Origin: Glandiceps talaboti | Lineage: Eukaryota > Hemichordata > Enteropneusta > Spengelidae | DNA: 62,000 bases | Assembly: GCF_964340395.1 (NCBI RefSeq) | Contig: NC_135551.1 | Location: 29,235,880-29,297,879 of the forward strand | Direction: 5' to 3' | Shown here: piece by piece, positions 1 through 12,310 of the stretch | Position numbering within the stretch: the stretch's first letter is position 1 | Layout: every line of letters begins with the position of its first letter | Made by a program: the position numbers and the translations under genes | Notes under the pieces: generated by a model | What the model was told of the DNA's origin: nothing | The model's database searches: none | The model's input: the letters and a program-made list of their open reading frames with translations, nothing else

Positions 1-150
1 TAGCATAGGCTATTTTTTGACTTTGTGATAGCGGATCAAAATTTAGTTCCGTACCTGAAGACATGTCTATCAAAATATAAATAGAACCAATCTTCTCGGC
101 AAAGCTACAATGTTCAAGTTATTGAATGTGAAATCAAAGCTATCTTGAAT

Positions 151-170
151 GGGGGTTGGGGGTTGGGGGG
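151..170 (+). other. G-rich run, weak quadruplex candidate
   Basis: Three runs of 5, 5 and 6 guanines are separated by TT. Only three long runs are present, so a three-tier quadruplex would need one run to be split; a two-tier fold is possible. This is a sequence observation only. Confidence 0.35.
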
Positions 171-353
171 TGCTAAGTATATAAGTCGTTAATCACAGCC
201 TACAGCCTAATCATTATTGCAGACAGTGTTTCTTTTTAAGGGTAATACACAGATATAAAATAATGTCAACGTCTTTTTTCTTTCAGAAATGACTCTAAAG
301 CCTAAGCGTTGATAGATTCAACTATTACCATCGGTTGGTTGTGTAGAAAACAA

Positions 354-367
354 GTCACCATAGTAAC
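354..367. promoter_or_regulatory. X-box-like (RFX) palindromic motif
   Basis: GTCACCATAGTAAC fits the imperfect palindrome bound by RFX factors (GTTNCCATRGNAAC type) apart from one position in the left half-site. RFX X-boxes regulate ciliary and other genes in animals. No coding exon is visible nearby, so function is inferred from the motif alone. Confidence 0.3.
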
Positions 368-2200
368 ACTTCTAACCCTCTGGAAGGATGATGTTATGTT
401 GTATCGACTGCCAATTAGTATATCAAATGCAAACTCAATGATTATTCATAATTGCTAATCTAAACATACAACAATTCCAAATACTGCATATTATGTAATA
501 TGCTGGCACTACTCGCCAACGTGTACACTGAACAGGTTTATTAGTACAAGCACTTATATATATTATAGTACATTTATCAATATAATTAATGGACACGTTT
601 GTTTTCTGTAGAGTTAAAATCAATGTTTGGTCGACTTTTTTGAAATAATACATACAAACTGATATTTGATGTTATGGAGCCTTAAGTGTGTGTATTTTGA
701 GACAACACTATATTGATTAGGAATAAGATTTACTTTAGAACTAATTGTAGTTTTTTTTTTGTGTAAGAAATTTTACTTATATGGAGGAACCTATACAAAT
801 ACAAGGATCTAGGTAAGAAAGTACAAATACTTTACAAATATGTCATGTATCCTATGTTGGAAGATATCACTTTGTAGGTCTACGATAATGAATTGGTTAA
901 AGCTAGATATATTTAGAAATGTTTCGAAAGTCATTCTAATGAAAGACGCAATATTAACTAAATTTCCTTGTTTTTTTATGTCTATTGTACTAAATAGGTG
1001 AACAAACAACAACACTTCAAAAAGAATAAAAAGATGTCCCGTTTACGCGGCAATTGATGATATACGGGTAACCTTTGATTATCCACGTGTGTGATTGATG
1101 ACTCCTGACGTTAAGTTGTGCCATCAGGTTGACACTCCGACGACGGTTTATTAGCGATGACAATACCGGTTAATGGTGGACGAATACAATTAACCCGGGT
1201 GTCAATTTTACGGGGCTGAATTTACAGAGAAAGAGCCCCCAACCTTCCTTTCTTCATAAAATACCATGAAGGAAATCTTTCGCTTCAATATCAGTCTAAT
1301 CGTTCAATAGTGCTAGATGTGCTATCAAATCCAGGTAACATGTCATTTGAAATAAAACCCAACTTCGTCGTTTGATAAGTAAACCAACCACATAACAGTT
1401 TTCTGTCTTTTATGTTTTAAAGTGTACATGTCACAATATTTTGGAGGGAATTGTTTTTTATTATTCAGATCACCTAACGTTAGGCAGGGAATGTTTTTGC
1501 AATCACCGTGTTTATCTTTGTTCAATACGAATTAAATGATGGACGACTTCATTTATTTCTTATTCGATCAAACATTACGGATCACCCTCATTAAAATGGT
1601 GGGCCTCCTCAATTCTTTTTGGACAATCGCATGACATATCCGTTTGTTTACGTTCCAGTCGGTGTCTTTACTCAATAAATTGTAACAGTACGTCCAGCTG
1701 AGATCTGATTCATCCGATCGCAAGACACAGAACCTACCGGATTGTATATCAGAACCAAAAGATATATTCACCAATTATTCCAATGTATTTCTGCCTGTTA
1801 CATTTTCTCTACTATAAGTGTTAATGTTATGCTCTTGTGAGTTTACAACATATTATGGCTTGTATGTATCATTCACGACTCATTTAAGAGCGTATGATGA
1901 CGATTTGTGACTGCATCATTTTATCATCCTGGGATATATGCTCACTTCATCAAATGTAATGAATGAAACCGTGGAAACTCTGTAAGAATACACAGAAGTT
2001 AAAGTTGCCATATGAAGGAGTATTGGGTATTTACTTTGGATTTTTATAAAGCGATTTTATCATGGCTTCCTACTTGAAAAATCAAGGTGAAACATCATAA
2101 ACCAAGTCTTTGTTTGTAGCTCAACAAATTACAAAAGATTAATAAGTGTGTAAAATATTAGTTAACGTGTAAATCAATCACCCGCTAATTAACAAAGTAG

Positions 2201-2371
2201 TACATCACATCACATCACACCACACCACACCACACCTCGCCACACCGCATCATTTCTCATAACACCACATATCATAACATCACATCGCATCCCATCTCAT
2301 CGCATCACTTCCCATTCTATCCCATCCCATCCCATCCCATCGCATTCTACCCGATCCCATCCCTTCACATC
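2201..2371. repeat. Degenerate pentanucleotide array (ACATC / CATCC types)
   Basis: About 170 bp of imperfect 5-bp repeats: ACATC and ACACC units at the left, then CATCC/CATCG units at the right, with substitutions between copies. It is unusual here because most other arrays in the window are tetranucleotides and nearly pure. Confidence 0.85.
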
Positions 2372-3513
2372 ATAATAAAAGCTATATCATATATCATGCT
2401 ATATCTATATATCATCTTCTGTTATTAGAAGAATTAAAATAAGCATCATCCCAATTAGTGCAATAGCGTATCACCCTACATTGTACCACGTGATCAAATG
2501 CATTTATGTATAATTTAAATCCTGACGCCTTGCAAGAAAAGGATATTGATCTACATTATTAGAATTAGAATCTAATCATCATGAGAGGACTGTAATTGTA
2601 GCTTCTATAAATATCTAACTGACATACTGTGACATGACAATATTCAAAATTATCTGAACAAATCTTTGTTTCGGCTACACACTGGGTTAAGTCAGTTATA
2701 TAAGTAGTTTTACTACATTGACATGGTTCAGACATGATTTAGCAACCTGTGTCTAGCTCAGTTGGCGACTTGTTGTTTGACCTACGCGTAGTGTCGTGTT
2801 GCAAATGTGTCGTTTAAAGAATTCAGATTTGATGGGTTAATATCAGCAAAGTCGAAGAAAACAGACAAACTCTTGTCTCTAGGTGACTGGTGTGTTTCAT
2901 TGGCGACATTCTGGATTTGACTAGGTGAAGAAGGTTCATTTAATTATATTAGTATCGTCAAAATTCATTGACTAATTGCCTTGCCTTAAATTTGAGTTCG
3001 GCTGTTAAGTGTATTTCGATTCTTTAATAAGTGTCTTATGTCTTATGATAGAGGTGTTTAATACACTAAGCTGATTACCAAATCCAGAACAATTTCATTT
3101 AGGTATCCGTAGTAAGATAATTCAAGTGGAGCTTTATCACACGTTTGATTGGACAGGATGTCTCTTAGTGTGATGTGCCCTTTCATGAATTCAGGATACC
3201 GAAATAGTACGGATTAATTGATTAAATACTCCCAAATTTGTCTTCATATTAAAAAATTAAGACGACCTCTTCTTGCCTCAAAGCGTGACCTGTTGACCCA
3301 GTGCATCAAAACTGAAAATTGGTTTTTGCTAAATGTCCCGTAATCTAAATCCTTAGGAATTTCTTAGCATCTCGACGTGTGACCGCCAACCAAATCTAAT
3401 TACTGGGACACTTTACACTCATAGGAATGGAGATGAGAGTGCTCATAAAAACTCATTACCCTGTCACGCAGATGGAATGAAAGGTCTTTTTGTGTGGAAA
3501 GAGGTCGTTCTAA
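2372..3513. other. Non-coding stretch with a tRNA-like remnant
   Basis: No coding frame is recognised. The only structured element I see is the tRNA-like segment at about 2746-2812, listed separately. Confidence 0.55.
2746..2812 (+). repeat. tRNA-like segment, possible degenerate SINE head
   Basis: TAGCTCAGTTGG at 2754-2765 matches a tRNA A-box (D-arm) exactly. About 43 bp downstream, close to the normal A-to-B spacing of tRNA genes, TGTTGCAAATG partly matches the B-box GGTTCGANTCC. The acceptor and anticodon arms do not pair convincingly, so this is not an intact tRNA gene. A decayed tRNA-derived SINE head is the more likely reading. Confidence 0.4.
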
Positions 3514-3586
3514 GTATGTATGTATGTATGTATGTATGTATGTATGTATGTATGTATGTATGTATGTATGTACGTACGTACGTGTG

Positions 3587-3618
<32 letters not shown>

Positions 3619-3816
3619 TGTATGTATGTATGTATGTATGTATGTATGTATGTATGTATGTATGTATGTATGTATGTGCGTATGTGTATGTATGTATGTG
3701 TATGTATGTATGTATGTATGTATGTATGTATGTATGTGTGTGTGTATGTATATATGTATGTATGCATGTATGTATGTATGTATGTATGTATGTATGTATG
3801 TATGTATGTATGTATG

Positions 3817-3855
<39 letters not shown>

Positions 3856-3904
3856 ATGTATGTATGTATGTATGTATGTATGTATGTATGTGTGTGTATG
3901 TATG
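3514..3904. repeat. Compound GTAT / GT / CGTG / GTAT microsatellite
   Basis: About 390 bp of mixed tetra- and dinucleotide repeats. GTAT blocks are interrupted by CGTA, TG, CGTG and TG blocks. Open frames here are artefacts of a 4-bp unit that lacks stop codons (Met-Tyr-Val-Cys repeats). Confidence 0.95.
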
Positions 3905-4650
3905 CTGAAGACTATCGTGATAATCTGAGGTCAAATATTATTTTCAGTCCACAAAAGATCAATATATTTCCTTCACATCTTTCCCGCCAAAAGTACTCGA
4001 GCAGACGACTTCGGTGTATGTTATATTTTGATGGCTAGCACGCTGTATTTTTGTCTGCGCAGATTGCAAATTACATTTGCGATAAACTGATAAGGAAGAT
4101 TGACTACATCATGTGAATTGCTTCCTTAGAGGGAAATTTTTTTTGTTTGTTGAGAATGTAGTTGAAATGAAAGACACACTTTGGGGGTTAAATCAATAGA
4201 TGGATTTTTTGTCGCAAAATTTGCGCAAACACTTCGATGAAATATCGAGGTTACTAAGGTACTTTTTTGTATTTGTATCTTGATATACTTTCCTTGTGTA
4301 ATGTTTGTCATATTGGACATTGTATATTCAATCATTATTATACGTCAGTGCAAAGAATCTCATGACGCCTGTGTATTCTTAATTAATAAATCAATCTGAA
4401 TGAACGATATTTGTTGGTTTGCAAGATTACTTGTCGTCAACAAAAAATGTCTGACATGTTGGAACACAATACTGAAGAACGCGATCATTGTCACAGCAAT
4501 TAATTTACAGTGAAAATTTACATTTGAATAAGGGTTTAATATCACAATTTCTACTTATAGTAACTAAATTGCCATTAATTGGGTATTTCGGAAATTACGC
4601 TGGTGATGTTTCAACTTGTTCTTTTAAAGCCAACCATTTATTCTCAAATC
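3905..4650. other. Non-coding stretch with an E2F-type site
   Basis: No recognised coding sequence. TTTCCCGCCAAAA at 3980-3992 is a full E2F-type consensus (TTTSSCGC with flanking A-tract). Confidence 0.5.
3980..3992 (+). promoter_or_regulatory. E2F consensus-like site
   Basis: TTTCCCGCCAAAA matches the E2F/DP recognition sequence. Similar sites occur at 19756-19764 and, on the other strand, at 54068-54079. Single sites in AT-rich DNA can arise by chance, and no adjacent gene start was found. Confidence 0.3.
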
Positions 4651-4664
4651 ACAAACAAACAAAC

Positions 4665-4695
<31 letters not shown>

Positions 4696-4710
4696 CATAC
4701 ATACACACAC

Positions 4711-4761
<51 letters not shown>

Positions 4762-4781
4762 CACACACACACACACACACA
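4651..4781. repeat. Compound ACAA / CAGA / CA microsatellite
   Basis: ACAA units pass into CAGA, a short CA/CATA segment, a second longer CAGA block, and finally a pure CA tail ending at 4781. Confidence 0.95.
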
Positions 4782-7700
4782 GCTTCAAACACATTCTGCG
4801 TCGTTCAGCGGGTATGATATCCCGGATGAATTTCGTTCTTTCTACCCCTCTCGCAGCCACTTGCTAATAACTATATTAACCTACCTGCCGATGTAACTGT
4901 TTCCAATTTATCATCGTTACTTATATGGAGTTGGACACGACCGTCGTTTGAGACTTCAACTAGTGTCTACCACAGATTTAATAAGTTAACAATCAAATAC
5001 AACTCCATTAACGATGTTGAAAGGCTAGGAATACGACCAAGTTTATTACATTGATCACACTACAACTATTTGATTTAATCATCGCTTCTATTTCTAGAAG
5101 TGGGGTTGTTATCATCTTGAAAGAAACGCCCCAGTTTCTTGATGAATGTCTTTTCAGTACAAATTGCAAAAATTCAACCTATTTATTGTCACTTGGTTAA
5201 TGTTGGAACGTCTACTATTTTTATTCAAAGTTTAAATGATATATGAAAGCAATGGATATCATATTTTTATAATATGTATATTTCTTCAAAAGTTTGATAT
5301 TTACTTCAAATGATGAAACATAGCTGAATCTTCGAATGGTTGCATACACTGGATTCCAACCGTTTAAAACAATTGTAATTTTTAATACGCAATGCTTTAT
5401 AGTTATTAAAATTATGAGCTCCTTACATCACTTACAATCACAAACAATAACCTTTGACCTCTTATATATTTCGGTCGTTTGTTCCGTTTATGTAACACAC
5501 TGTATGTTTGAGCATGCGTTCTTCCCTAGCGATCGAGCTATATGTGTAATTTATTACTATGAGTTAATTAAGTCACATCAATGTATTATCAATGTACATC
5601 GAAGTCAACATTGTAAACGCCAATGGTACTCAGATCAAAATGGACCTTGGTTAGAAATGTTGCTAGCACTTATTTATCGTCATGGTGATAACAAAAAAAT
5701 ATAATAACACCTTGATAGCTAGTAATGTTTGAAAGAACAAAGACATTGTCTTTGTGTTTACATTTCTCTAGTTTATAAAGAAGCAAGTAATTACAGCCCT
5801 TGTTGAGAATACTGATCAAGATGAAAACCTGCACGGCAATAGCTAATTCGTGTGCTTGTGCTTTTGTTATACACTATAGTAATTACACGAAATGACATGA
5901 AGTATTTAGATTATTCCAATCCCTTCATAGACATTGTCACTGTTACTATGGCAGCCCCTCTCTATCATGCTCTATAATCGTATTAAGTATGTCGTGCTTA
6001 GCGAAGTTCAACACAATCCCTCAATACCATGACTGAAATAAGTAACCCTATTTATTCATAGTCCATGTATAATTGAAACGAACAAAGAAAATGGTAGTAA
6101 ATTAAATGAACATACAGAGTATATAAATGAAAGTTATGTACACAATGGGAATGGCCAGCTGCGTGATACAAGAGTTACTGTAACAGAACTTTGAGGACAA
6201 TGTCATCAAGATAAGATGTCGTACTGTTATTGCCCTAATAATATAGATTGAGTGAAGTCTTACAATTTTACCTCATTGGTTGTTAGACCTCAGTTTTGTA
6301 AAACCCGATCTTTTACGGGTGAATTAATTAACCAAACATTCCCAACGAATACAACAAAATATAAACAAGACAATGCAACATACACAATAATACTTCTACA
6401 AGTCTTCCCCACCCCTTAGATTAAATATCGTACTACAAATGACCTTGACGCAGAGGTCATTGTTATTACAAAATTCACCCCACGGGAATCATACAAATTA
6501 AACGATATGTGTACACGTACACACATATGGCATCAGCCTACCACGAAATGAGATGCATAAGATTTGTTTGGGCATTCGAACTTGAAGATAAAGTTCAATG
6601 TCACACGATTGCTTCGATGTGAACAACCTTGCTTTTATGAAATGTGTGCGTTATGTAAAACGTAACTTGTGTGCTAGTATTTTATTGACTGGGCGACTGC
6701 ACAAATTGTATGCTTGTGCTCACGATCTTGTTCAGCTGCTCACAACAGTTTGATTTTGAACTACTCAAACATAATATTCTTATTGCATTTGAACCTTGTA
6801 TCTTTAGGATTAATAGATTTGTACTAATTGTGATTACTTACTATTCAACAAATAACGAGTATGTAGTGGCAATGTTTAAAATTCTGAGTTTGATGGCGAT
6901 GATGCTTGTGATGTAACGTGTGTAGATACAGGTGGGAAATCCCATATGCAAATTAGATGGACAAATATTAGTAAGGCAGTAAATGCATGCCAATAATGTC
7001 CATTAATATGGTATCCTGAAAGAGGACACAAAGCAATCAGTTCTTAAAGTGACAGGAATTGAATTAAATCTATATCTGTGATATGATAGACAGACTGCCA
7101 AAAGTATACACGATGTAAGTGTAAAGCAAATCAGAGCAAAGGTGATGATATGCGTGTATTCAATATTTGTAATATCATGTCTATATCTATTCAGAAAGAC
7201 GTCTGTAATGTACGTATCTGATAATGCACTTTTCTAGCTTAAATGCATCACAAAGATATCCCTATATTGCACAAACTCAAGAGATTGATATTGACAAATC
7301 TTAATGGGTAGAGCGCAGATGCTTGAGGAGACAATGGACAAAACATGTCATACTTGATGCAGGTAAATGTACCTTCCTCTTCCGTACTTGTACATGTAAT
7401 TTTCAACTATTAGAAGTAGTCAGGTTTTCTTAGGTTAAAAGTAAAGTTAATATTAGAGGCTATTGTTAACTAATGGCAACACTTTACAACTTGAGTGGGT
7501 AGGTGGACATGTTCGTCAACTGCCGTGATTTGTAATATTTTGAAGTGTATCTTTGCTGTCAGCAGGACGGGCATTTTTAAATGGAGATGATGGATGTTGA
7601 GATTTGGAAAGTGTGATAGAATATGATCTCTCTTTTGATGTATAATAACACAATTTATTGCCTTGTCATTGTAATGTACCTTCAAAATCAACTATTATTT

Positions 7701-8560
7701 GGTATTCACAAACTCTAAACAATAATCAATCATGGAATGTACGAAATGCAGAATATGATATTTGCTGTAACTTCCTTCAGCTGTGTTCATTGCAATATGT
7801 CTAGCCTAGTGCTTAGGATATTCCTTGTAGTAATGACGTCAAAGTTGGGTCATACAGATATAAAAGCTACATGCTATTAAATTAGTCATTATGCATACCC
7901 TTAGCTTAACCTCCCAGTATCTGTTATTTGTACTAACTACATATACTACGGAGATTACATTATTTGATAATTTCTGGTAGATTTTATCTCTTGAGCCATG
8001 GGTGACATTCACATATATTTGTAACGTTAACGTTAATATGAACATAAAGTATCCATACAAATGATGCAGAAGACCACGATGTTTGCTACGATAGTTTTGG
8101 AGGGAAAGTACAGTCGTCTGAAGATGTTTATAATTTGCCAATCGATACACTGGCACGGGATATAGACATTAAAGCAATACTGTATCTCTCGATACTTAAA
8201 CAAGAAGACAGATATCTTTCGTCAGACGATTTTACATACGTAAATGTGTTACGACTTTATAGTTTATATCATGTGATGTTCAAATGTTAAGAGCTGAGAA
8301 ATGTGTGCATGTGTCATTTTGTTAACAAGCTAAGTACAACGTAACGATGAAGAGGTGACAGATAGATGGACGATAACCCAGTATTAGTGCTGTAGCAAAG
8401 CTCTCAATGAATTTCTGACTGTAAGGACGAGAAGGAAAAAACTACATCAGACGTATTTACCCTGCAGTCGTTGTTGAATGTTTGAACTTAGAGCATCAAA
8501 CTAAAATATTCTGTGAAAGCCAACATACAAAACGGCCATGTAGTCATTTCTGTTCAATCA
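4782..8560. other. Long non-coding stretch
   Basis: Nearly 3.8 kb with no protein-like frame. Small palindromes are visible: ACAAAGACA and TGTCTTTGT separated by one base at 5737-5755, and TAACGTTAACGTTA at 8022-8035. A short segment near 7310 resembles part of a tRNA D-arm but has no B-box. The longest open frame (5336-5704) has composition typical of random AT-rich DNA. Confidence 0.55.
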
Positions 8561-8706
<146 letters not shown>

Positions 8707-8847
8707 ACATTTATGATGATGACAACAGCATGAAACACTGTGTAACGGTTCCTGTGTATATTGCTTGATCCTGTGTTATTTACACCACTCTACATACATA
8801 TGTATTGATGACTGTTCACTCCAGCATAGACATTTTACATATATTGG

Positions 8848-8850
<3 letters not shown>

Positions 8851-8946
<96 letters not shown>

Positions 8947-8996
8947 ATATAATATTATATATATGTCTATCCATCCATCCATCCACCCTTCCATTT
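8851..8996. repeat. TA microsatellite followed by CCAT units
   Basis: About 80 bp of pure TA, a less regular TA-rich tail to about 8965, then CCAT units to 8996. Confidence 0.95.
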
Positions 8997-9597
8997 ATCT
9001 ATTAAGTAGTTGACTAAGTGATTGACAATTTTAACCACTGCATAGTTGAATGATTGTTAGTTAGTGTTAGTTTCATAAAAGTTGGGACACTAATTCGGTA
9101 TGGGTATAATTAGTACATCACATCTCAAATACACTTACTGTACCTATTAATACAACTTGCTAACGTGTCTCTTCTGTCGCATCACGGTGATGTATATGTT
9201 AACTCACTTGCTTACAGCGTACGTAGTGAATTGAAGAAAATAATAGATAGTTTACTGACAACACGCCATTCTGTTTTCAAAATGTTGACCTGTTCCTTTT
9301 TAACAGTTTTCCAGAGTTTGTTGTATTTTTACAACTGATTTATGCAAATGAGGTAATGGTATGGATTTCAAGTGATGCCCATGGGGTGATGTGAAGGTAT
9401 ACGTCACAGAGACTTAAGAGATTTGCTTATTGAACTGTAACATTATACAAAATTGATAAGGAAGATGTTAAAGAATGAAGGATTTGGTGAGTAACTATAG
9501 ACTGGCACGATTTCACTTGATTTGTTGTTCCATCAATAGTTGTACGTGATAGACGAAAAATAGTTGGATGTGAAAGGGTAGCTGGAGGAGGCAGAAT
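8997..9597. other. Non-coding stretch
   Basis: No feature recognised apart from general AT-richness. Confidence 0.5.
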
Positions 9598-9798
<201 letters not shown>

Positions 9799-11749
9799 TA
9801 ATGATGATTATGATAATAAATGGTAATTGTATGCAGGAGGAGGTAGTGGAGATGATGGTAAAAGATAGTAGAGGACGGAGATAAGAATAATAGAACAAAC
9901 AGTGATGATGGAGGTCACATAGACTGATTTGAGAACCGTTACTTTACGATTAATTACAGCTGGTTGGACAATCGAACGTAAAGGTTACAAATATTGACAC
10001 CATTCCACATTTTCCACAACAACTATTTCACAATAATGAGAGTAATTTACAAATAGTTGCATGGTATGTTATAAGTTACCAACTAGCAGTGTGGTTTATC
10101 TCTAAAATATATAAAGAAACGCTAGGCCTATACATACATGTTAGACTACAGAGACATACATTATACGACTTATTGTGCATGACATACACGTTATTGTTTA
10201 TTTGCTAGGGATATACAAGTCAATTTACTGGCTCACAAGATATATGGCCTGTCAAATGGTGTCATGTGTATTGAGCATTGGAGAGTCTCATCTAATTTGA
10301 CAAATTCGATCCATCGCTGATGTCAAAATAGTAATATGAACTACGCTGTCATCCTTCAATTCAAAGTCATTATCATCAGCATTGGAGATGAGATAAACTT
10401 CCGGTTGTTTTGAATTGATCAATGTCTTGTTACCCAAGAATTATTCAAATCCATGTAAAGATTTAAAGGAGAAGAAATACTTTGTCGAACTGGATTACCT
10501 TGGCTGATGTTAAGAATTGATAATATATATATGATTAATATTGCTGTAGGCATACAAAGGTTTTAACCCATGTACTCGCTTGATCACATGTACGTACATA
10601 CATAAGTACATTTCAGATATTATTTCAAAGTTCAGACCATATGTTGCAGTAAAACACTCAATAAATCATGTCTACCCTGCAGATGATGGAAGGAGGCCAG
10701 CCATTCGATAAATTCTGCTTTTCGGCAATTTGTTAAGCGATCACTCAAAAAAAGAGCATGGAATTATTCTATACTCAATGTAATCTATGGTAGTAGTAGT
10801 ATTCAAGAAAAATACATATATCATACACGAGGCTTGCTTCAAAGATAACATTGCCCCGCCACTTAAAAAAAACAATCTATAATCTATGATATCAAGTAAC
10901 ATGGGAAGCTTAGAATGACAGATATATCATATTTAATAGCATTGGGAAATATGAATGTGTTCAAATTAAAAAAATTACGATATCGAATTTATTCATTTTG
11001 AAATATAACTCAGGAATTATGAAAACTATACACCAGATTTTGTAAGGATATACATAATTTAGTCGAGTTGGTAGAACGACAAAGAAAATATGCAAATAAT
11101 TTTTATGGCCATGAAATATAACAGTCCTGTCATGATTGGCTTATATTAGACCCTGTCCGCCAACCCAAGCGCCCTCTTTCTAATAGGTCACCCGGGAACT
11201 AAAGTCAGGTTTCTTATAAGTTACAATTGAAATTATATACACCAAAGAAATGAACACAGCCAATAAAATAATCTTATTATTTTCAGTAATTATCATGTTC
11301 GAAATAAAGTCATCAAATATTAATTGCACACGTCAAAAGTAATTACTTTTCATAGCTTTGTCGTAAATCATGAATATTTTTCGGTGTCCTATTTTCAAGT
11401 TCATGCTTATTACCATCGCAAGTTTGCTGTCGTTATACAGGACACATGGGTATTGAGCAATCACTAGTATGACATATTATGATGGTGAATTCCCAGCAGT
11501 TAGAAAATTAATATGGACTGTTATCTCTCAGAAAAGTGCCCTTAAATAACATAATAACATGTTGTTTGAATGTTATATCAAAGCATGGGGCAGGGAGAAG
11601 CCACTATATAGAGTTTCCGTTAATCTCAGATATGAGTTATGCATTATGATCGATTGCTATATCAAGATTAATGAAAGACGAAACAGATTTGACAGCCTGT
11701 GCAAAGTAATTGCAAATAAATGACCTACCTAGCAGAGATCCTCGCTCAT
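9799..11749. other. Non-coding stretch
   Basis: AT-rich with many stop codons in all frames. No conserved domain or repeat was recognised. Confidence 0.5.
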
Positions 11750-12310
11750 TGCAGGACTTCGGTTGCTCATAATTGGAAAGACGACATGCGATAACTTGTC
11801 AGTCGGACAGCGGCAAATATCCCAACAAGTCCCAATTTTCATTACGGGAGCGGATACGCTCATTAACAGTATATGTGTTGTGTACAACTGAAGACGTGAC
11901 CACACGGCGAGTCGATCGATACAGCCGGAACGAAGATTCGCCTCGCCTACTAACAGACAAGACCGTATGGAAAACTCTGTGTTCTAACCCCGTGTGCACG
12001 GAGAGACCAACGCTGCAGGCTCAGACGATGGAAAGAATCCTTGGCATGTCCAGTTGACTAAAGAATTACATCTCTAACACATGTGGTGTGGCATCACGGA
12101 CGCTGCCCTCATTATTTTCAAAGCCCATGACGTCACTGAGTCCGTATTCACCGATATGAATAGCAGAAGAACATCTCTGTTGGGAGTAAAAAGCTGTATT
12201 CACTTGTTAGCGCATGCGTACTTGTTGATTTCGTCCGGGTGCAATACCTTACCATCTTTGGCAAGCTTATCATCAAGGACTAATATTATATGTCAAAATG
12301 GCCTTTGAAT
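11750..12310. promoter_or_regulatory. CpG-retaining island, candidate promoter
   Basis: This roughly 560-bp stretch is visibly richer in G+C and CpG than its surroundings and carries open frames on both strands (for example 11773-12057 on +, which lacks an early ATG). It contains a perfect CRE, TGACGTCA, at 12128-12135 and GCGCATGCGT at 12210-12219, nearly the NRF1 palindrome. CRE plus NRF1 sites in CpG-rich DNA are typical of TATA-less animal promoters. I cannot decide the direction of transcription. An exon of an unrecognised gene is the alternative. Confidence 0.4.

Larger units (their letters stand above)
1..2200. other. AT-rich non-coding stretch
   Basis: No reading frame with recognisable protein character is visible on either strand. 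Two short motifs stand out and are listed separately: a G-run cluster near 151 and an X-box-like palindrome near 354. The stretch 1040-1260 is less AT-rich and keeps CpGs but shows no recognisable element. Confidence 0.6.

Noticed and set aside
3464-4038. Several overlapping open frames of 80-170 codons with Met-Tyr-Val-Cys or Thr-His-Ile repeats
   Set aside because: They are translations of GTAT/CATA microsatellite, open in several frames on both strands because the unit lacks stops. The same applies at 27520-28069, 43245-43725, 49525-49969 and 59593-60134.
5336-5704. 122-codon plus-strand frame
   Set aside because: No recognisable motif; AT-driven amino-acid composition; starts after a run of stops with poor context.
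7306-7340. Possible tRNA gene (GGGTAGAGCGCAGATGC)
   Set aside because: Resembles part of a D-arm and anticodon arm, but no B-box or closing acceptor stem follows.
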